Below are positions 60,450 to 64,000 of a stretch of 64,000 nucleotides of DNA, piece after piece. How positions within the stretch are numbered: the first letter of the stretch is position 1; each line of letters starts with the position of its first letter. The notes beneath the pieces were generated by a model. It worked only from the letters and a program-made list of their open reading frames with translations, was not told the origin of the DNA and ran no database searches. The stretch is from JAGRCP01 sp942490705 (GTDB lineage: Bacteria > Chloroflexota > Anaerolineae > Caldilineales > Caldilineaceae), in the NCBI GenBank assembly GCA_942490705.1, contig CALNXY010000003.1:310001-374000 (forward strand), given 5' to 3'. The translations under genes and the position numbers were made by a program.

Positions 60450-61364
60450 CTAACGCGCCCACTCAAAGAAGCCAATTCTTTCCAGATCCTCGCGCAACGC
60501 GCCGATTGCCGCTGCGGGCAGGGGAACCTGGGGCAAGCGATTCGGTCCGCAGTCAATGCCGACCAGCGACATAGTCGCCTTGAGCGCAGGATTGCCGCCG
60601 TGGCGCAGAATGACCTCCACCATCTCAACGGCGCGCCCTTGCAGTGCTTGGGCCAGGCGTATTTCTTCCTCCGCAAACGCGGCCAAAATGCGGTTGTAGA
60701 GCGGTCCCGCAAAGTTGTAGGTGCTGCCGACTGCGCCATGGGCGCCGCCGCACAGCCCGCTCAACAACATTTCGTCGCTGCCAAAGAGCAGGTTGAACTG
60801 GCCGTCATTGACCGCGACCGCGCTTTGTAGCTCAAAGATGGCCGTATGGCTGAACTTGACGCCGACCAGCGAGGGCAACCGCGGCGCCGCTTCGACCAGA
60901 AACTGGGGGATCGGCACGGGAACGCCCGTAACGCCGGGGATGTGATAATAGTAAAAAGGCAGGTCCGGCGCGCCCGCAGTGACTTCGGCGAGACAGTCGA
61001 TCAGGTTCGCCACAGAACTCGGCTTGAAGTAGTTGGGAGGCGTGGCCGAGATTGCGTCAGCGCCCATCGCGGCTGCGCTAGCTGCTAACTGCCGTGCTTC
61101 ATGCAGGCTGTTGTGACCGACCTGCACGACGACGGGGATGCGTCCTGCCGTGGCGGCCACAAAGGCCTCGGCCACCGCCATCCGCTCCGCCGTCGTGAGC
61201 GAGACGCCTTCACCCGTACTGCCGCACACATAGAGCCCGCTGATGCCATCATCGACCAGCTGATCGACCTGCGGCGCGATTTGCGCGAAATTGACCGAAC
61301 CGTCCTCAAACAGCGGCGTGAACGTTGCCGCTACCAAACCGGTAATCCAGAGTTGATTGTCCAT
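60450..61364 (-). CDS. DapA/NanA-family aldolase (1), N-acetylneuraminate-lyase-like
   Basis: A 304-residue TIM-barrel Schiff-base aldolase. LYVCGSTGEGVSLTTAER is the 2-oxo-acid-binding GxxGE loop. PFYYYHIPGVTGVPVPI carries the catalytic tyrosine and follows the NanA pattern (YYYHIP...TG). SLVGVKFSHTAIFELQ carries the Schiff-base lysine. It should cleave N-acetylneuraminate or a related sugar acid to pyruvate and an aldose. AAGGAG lies eight bases before the ATG. It is followed after 32 bases by the RraA-like gene and preceded by a second, different family member. Confidence 0.8.
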   Translation of the reverse strand: MDNQLWITGLVAATFTPLFEDGSVNFAQIAPQVDQLVDDGISGLYVCGSTGEGVSLTTAERMAVAEAFVAATAGRIPVVVQVGHNSLHEARQLAASAAAMGADAISATPPNYFKPSSVANLIDCLAEVTAGAPDLPFYYYHIPGVTGVPVPIPQFLVEAAPRLPSLVGVKFSHTAIFELQSAVAVNDGQFNLLFGSDEMLLSGLCGGAHGAVGSTYNFAGPLYNRILAAFAEEEIRLAQALQGRAVEMVEVILRHGGNPALKATMSLVGIDCGPNRLPQVPLPAAAIGALREDLERIGFFEWAR

Positions 61365-61431
61365 TGAAAATGCTCCTTGGCGTGGCCGGCAGTGAGTCCG
61401 GCAAAATTAGGGCGAGCGTTTAGATTTGTAT

Positions 61432-61445
61432 ATGCGATGTCGTAT
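61432..61445 (-). promoter_or_regulatory. Imperfect palindrome upstream of aldolase (1)
   Basis: ATGCGA-TG-TCGTAT is an inverted repeat with one mismatch, about 68 bases before the aldolase start. It could be an operator. A perfect 12-bp palindrome GCTCTGCAGAGC follows at 61452-61463. Confidence 0.3.
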
Positions 61446-61532
61446 GATCTTGCTCTGCAGAGCGGCCCGCCTCGCTGGAAGCGCGACCTGCGATTCCCGT
61501 CCAATCATGCTTGACAAGACACCATGATCGGT

Positions 61533-62462
61533 TCACTCAAACAGTTCCGGCAGTGCTGCAAGCGCAAGCGGGTAGAGCTGGCGCGCCTCGGCCTCGGGAA
61601 TGAAGCGATAGGGCCGGCGCAGGCGTGTGCCAATGTCGGCCCAGCCGCCGGCTGTGGCCAATAGCTTGTCGGCGGCCTGATTGGCGTACCCTTTCTCAAC
61701 GATATAGGGCGTGACGTACGCGTCAAAAAACGCTTGAATACGCCCCTCAAGGGCCAGCGCCGCGGGCAGATCCGTCTTCATCAATTCGTACCAGCGTTGG
61801 CTGCCCTGCGGCGAGAGGCAGGCCACGTTGGAGTAGGCGCCGTGCGCGCCTTGGCTAATCCCCGTGGCCAGGTGGTGGCCCGGCACAAAGACGGAGAGGC
61901 CGGCGCAGTGCGCGCGCATTTCCGCATACCACGCTTCGTCACCACCCGCGACCTTGACGCCAACGAGCTCGGGCACGGCCTGGGCCAACTGTCCCAGTTC
62001 CAATGGCGAAAGCACGCACTTGGCCTGGGGCGGATTGTAGAGGACCAGGCCGATGGGCGCGGCCAATGCGGCCGCCTGGCGTAGAAAGTCAATCTGCTCG
62101 GGCTGGGTCAAAGGGAACCAATCGGGCAGGATGACCTGGATTGCGGCCGGTTCCAGCGCCGCCGCCCGACCGATGCGATCCAGTGAAATCAGCGGATCCA
62201 TATGGCTTGCACCGATTTGGAAAGGGACGTCGTGGCGCTGACAGCGCTCGGCGACCAGCGCCTGAATGCGATCAAACTCTGCTTCCGTCTGCGTGTAGAA
62301 CTCGCCGGCTGTGCCATTTGTGTAGACGCCATCGGCGCCGGTGGTCATGAGAAAGTCGACCTCATCTGCCAACCGATCGAACGCGATGGACTCATCGTCA
62401 TTGATGGGCAACAGGATAGTGGCCCAGTTACCGCGGATCTCTTCTGCCTGGTAAGGTTGCAT
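61533..62462 (-). CDS. DapA-family aldolase (2)
   Basis: A 309-residue TIM-barrel aldolase, distinct from its neighbour. MQPYQAEEIRGNWATILLP is the start, with AGGAG five bases upstream. GVYTNGTAGEFYTQTEAEF is the oxo-acid loop, with TAGE in place of the usual GTTGE. LVLYNPPQAK carries the tyrosine and LVGVKVAGGDEAWYAEM the lysine. The replaced loop suggests a substrate other than dihydrodipicolinate precursors, perhaps a keto-deoxy sugar acid. It starts eight bases after the oxidoreductase stop, so the two are in one message. Confidence 0.75.
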   Translation of the reverse strand: MQPYQAEEIRGNWATILLPINDDESIAFDRLADEVDFLMTTGADGVYTNGTAGEFYTQTEAEFDRIQALVAERCQRHDVPFQIGASHMDPLISLDRIGRAAALEPAAIQVILPDWFPLTQPEQIDFLRQAAALAAPIGLVLYNPPQAKCVLSPLELGQLAQAVPELVGVKVAGGDEAWYAEMRAHCAGLSVFVPGHHLATGISQGAHGAYSNVACLSPQGSQRWYELMKTDLPAALALEGRIQAFFDAYVTPYIVEKGYANQAADKLLATAGGWADIGTRLRRPYRFIPEAEARQLYPLALAALPELFE

Positions 62463-62470
62463 TGGGGCTC

Positions 62471-63454
62471 CTATTGAACGGCAATTGCCGCGCCGGTGCG
62501 GGCACTTTCTTCGGCTGCGAAGGCAACTTCCATGATGTGGCGGGCATAGGCGCCGTCTACTGCCGGCGGGCATTCGCCCCGGGCTGCGGCGGCAAATGCC
62601 CGCCACTCCTCCACCAACGCCGTATGCATCCAGTTGTCATCTTGCTCGACGGGAATCTGCTCCCAGCGTCCGTCGCGCCCGACTTCGATCTGCTCATAGC
62701 CAATATTTAGCATGCCGTCCGTGCAGGTTAGCTCCGTCAGATGCTTGGGCGCGCCGTGCCGATAGCCGACGCTCACCACGCTCCCCGCTACGCCATTCGC
62801 ATAGGCGAGTTGGATCAGTCCCACATCATCGGCCGCCTGCTCATGGAAGCGGGTCGCGAGGCTGGCAAAGACGTTGCTGACCGGACTGCCCACCAGCCAC
62901 GTCAGCCGGTCCAGGCAATGGATGCCGGCCGTCAGCCACATGCCGCCCCCCGTAGTACGATCCAAATGCCAATCGCGGCGATTGGGTTCAAACCAGTATT
63001 TCGACATCGTGCTGATGCCCAGGACGATGTCGCCCACTTCGCCGGCGTCCAGCATGGCCTTGGCCTGCCGGTAGGTCGGCGCAAACTGATTGGTGTGGCC
63101 GACGAAGAGGGGCACGCCCGCTCGCTCGACCGCGGCCAAAATGAGATCGCACTCCCCGAGCGTTGGCGCCATGGGCTTCTCCAGCAGGATCGCCTTGCCG
63201 GCTGCTGCCGCCGCTTCGACCACCGGCGTATGGAGATGGTGGGGCGTCGCAATGACTACGGCATCAACCGCCGGGTCGGCCAGCAAGTCATGGAAGTCCG
63301 TGTAGCTCGTGCCGCCGAAGCGCGCCGTGAATTCGCTCAGCTTGGCCGCGTTGGTGCGGGAAGCCGCAACGACTGTGAGATCGTCCAGCTCCGCGATGGC
63401 TTGTGCATGCTGCGCCCCAAAGTCGCCGGCTCCGATGATTCCAATATTGAGCAT
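62471..63454 (-). CDS. Gfo/Idh/MocA-family sugar oxidoreductase
   Basis: A 327-residue NAD(P)-dependent oxidoreductase. NIGIIGAGDFGAQHAQAIAE is the Rossmann loop. AVVIATPHHLHTPVVEAAAA and ILLEKPMAPTLGECD with the conserved EKP motif follow. The C-terminal beta sheet domain has RTTGGGMWLTAGIHCLDRLT with the GG-x(n)-D-x-x-H-x-x-D-like pattern. Substrates include inositols, sugar acids and amino sugars. GAGGG is just before the ATG at 63454. It lies between the sialidase-like and aldolase genes. Confidence 0.85.
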   Translation of the reverse strand: MLNIGIIGAGDFGAQHAQAIAELDDLTVVAASRTNAAKLSEFTARFGGTSYTDFHDLLADPAVDAVVIATPHHLHTPVVEAAAAAGKAILLEKPMAPTLGECDLILAAVERAGVPLFVGHTNQFAPTYRQAKAMLDAGEVGDIVLGISTMSKYWFEPNRRDWHLDRTTGGGMWLTAGIHCLDRLTWLVGSPVSNVFASLATRFHEQAADDVGLIQLAYANGVAGSVVSVGYRHGAPKHLTELTCTDGMLNIGYEQIEVGRDGRWEQIPVEQDDNWMHTALVEEWRAFAAAARGECPPAVDGAYARHIMEVAFAAEESARTGAAIAVQ

Positions 63455-63572
63455 CGATCCCTCTTTCTCTTCTGCCCGAATTCGATCCCGTTTCAATCCC
63501 GTTGCGATACTGATTGCCTGACCATGGATGGTTCAGGAATGGGGCGATTTTCGCTGGTTTTCTCACCAGGGT

Positions 63573-63630
63573 GACCGTCACTGGCATCAACAATTTGAGG
63601 TCACCGGATTGCCCCGAGCCAGTGACCGTC
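63573..63630 (-). terminator. Hairpin at the end of the sialidase-like gene
   Basis: GACCGTCACTGGC (63573-63585) pairs with 63618-63630 at 12 of 13 positions. The right arm includes the sialidase-like stop codon. There is no T-run, so its role as a terminator is only possible. Confidence 0.4.
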
Positions 63631-64000
63631 ATCCTGGCGGCTGCTCGAGCCAGTCCAGGCCAAAGCTGGCATACCAAATGCCGCCGTCGTTGCCCCGCTC
63701 GTAGAGAAGCCCAATTTCGCCGTCGGATTGGATGACCAAATCGCTATATGCGCTGGGGCCCCGATCGATCACCTTGGCCACGGGCCAGCTCGCGCCGTCA
63801 TCACGACTGAGGCGCACCGTCATGTTGACGCGGGCCGCGTCGTGCGCCGGGTTGGCAAAGAGCAACACCGGACGCTCACGGTCCCTCGCGTCGTGACGCA
63901 CGATGCTGGCCTGGCAGGGCGGCTCGATGAGCGTGGCATCGTGGCGCGTGGGCTCGAAATGGAGCTGCCCGGCGCAATCGAATTCTCCCGGCGTGATGGC
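63629..64000 (-). CDS. Sialidase/BNR-repeat protein, C-terminal part
   Basis: The reading frame is open to the end of the window, giving 123 residues of an incomplete protein. It includes TRHDATLIEPPCQASIVRH, RPVLLFANPAHDAARVNMTV, a BNR Asp-box-like LSRDDGASWPVAKVI and SDLVIQSDGEIGLLYERGND. The last carries the conserved tyrosine-glutamate region of exo-alpha-sialidases. The GTG at 63901 is internal, not the start. Next to a NanA-like aldolase this fits release of sialic acid. Signal peptide and catalytic arginines lie outside the window, so the call rests on the C-terminal pattern. Confidence 0.75.
   Translation of the reverse strand, partial: AITPGEFDCAGQLHFEPTRHDATLIEPPCQASIVRHDARDRERPVLLFANPAHDAARVNMTVRLSRDDGASWPVAKVIDRGPSAYSDLVIQSDGEIGLLYERGNDGGIWYASFGLDWLEQPPG

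Overview
The window is a 64-kb piece of a GC-rich bacterial genome (roughly 58-60% by eye) that most resembles Chloroflexota of the Caldilinea/Anaerolineae type. Pointers are a MalT/LuxR-type ATPase regulator followed by a small protein of a kind often found beside such regulators in that phylum, abundant RbsABC-type sugar import and FGGY kinases, and MalT-, SorC- and DeoR-type regulators. The assignment is inferred from gene content only. I see no rRNA, tRNA, CRISPR array, insertion sequence or phage gene.

Layout. 0-5.4 kb: end of a VOC protein, a DUF6790-like membrane protein, a short monooxygenase-like protein, a large LuxR/MalT regulator broken by a frameshift, its small neighbour, and a DUF1269 protein. 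5.5-8.1 kb: an N-acyl-D-amino-acid-deacylase-like amidohydrolase coupled to a COG0523 metal-chaperone GTPase. 8.1-17.1 kb: ion-transport genes on the plus strand (UPF0126 channel, NhaC antiporter, SLC13-type permease, CDF exporter, SulP permease, DUF2252 protein). The SLC13 and SulP genes carry frameshifts of the same sign as the one in the LuxR gene. 17.1-24.7 kb, minus strand: a NADAR protein, a fused E1 alpha-beta plus E2 of a 2-oxoacid dehydrogenase complex, a NagD-like HAD phosphatase, a DeoR regulator and a sulfotransferase.

24.9-42.8 kb is one long minus-strand sugar-utilisation array: SorC regulator, SAF-domain oxidoreductase, two zinc alcohol dehydrogenases, a FucI/AraA-type isomerase, a lipoprotein binding protein, two permeases and a double ATPase, a DUF4038 glycoside hydrolase, a sugar epimerase, a SIS isomerase and two FGGY kinases. 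A promoter overlapped by repeated TGTTCA half-sites lies before the SorC gene. Perfect inverted repeats sit in several gaps of the array.

43-47 kb: an SMP-30 lactonase, a second intact SulP permease and an unrecognised protein, next to a non-coding stretch rich in palindromes. 47.3-59.5 kb: a second carbohydrate cluster with two aldo/keto reductases, a PfkB kinase, a class II aldolase, a PHP protein translationally coupled to an enlarged SorE-like dehydrogenase, SrlD-like and MtlD-like hexitol-phosphate dehydrogenases, a DeoR regulator, a rhamnulokinase-like kinase and a DUF1622 protein. This set looks like a kinase-fed version of the sorbose/hexitol-phosphate route and is the best candidate for an undescribed pathway. 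59.7-64 kb, minus strand: an RraA-like aldolase, two DapA/NanA-family aldolases, a Gfo/Idh/MocA oxidoreductase and the end of a sialidase-like protein, suggesting use of sialic acid or a related acidic sugar.
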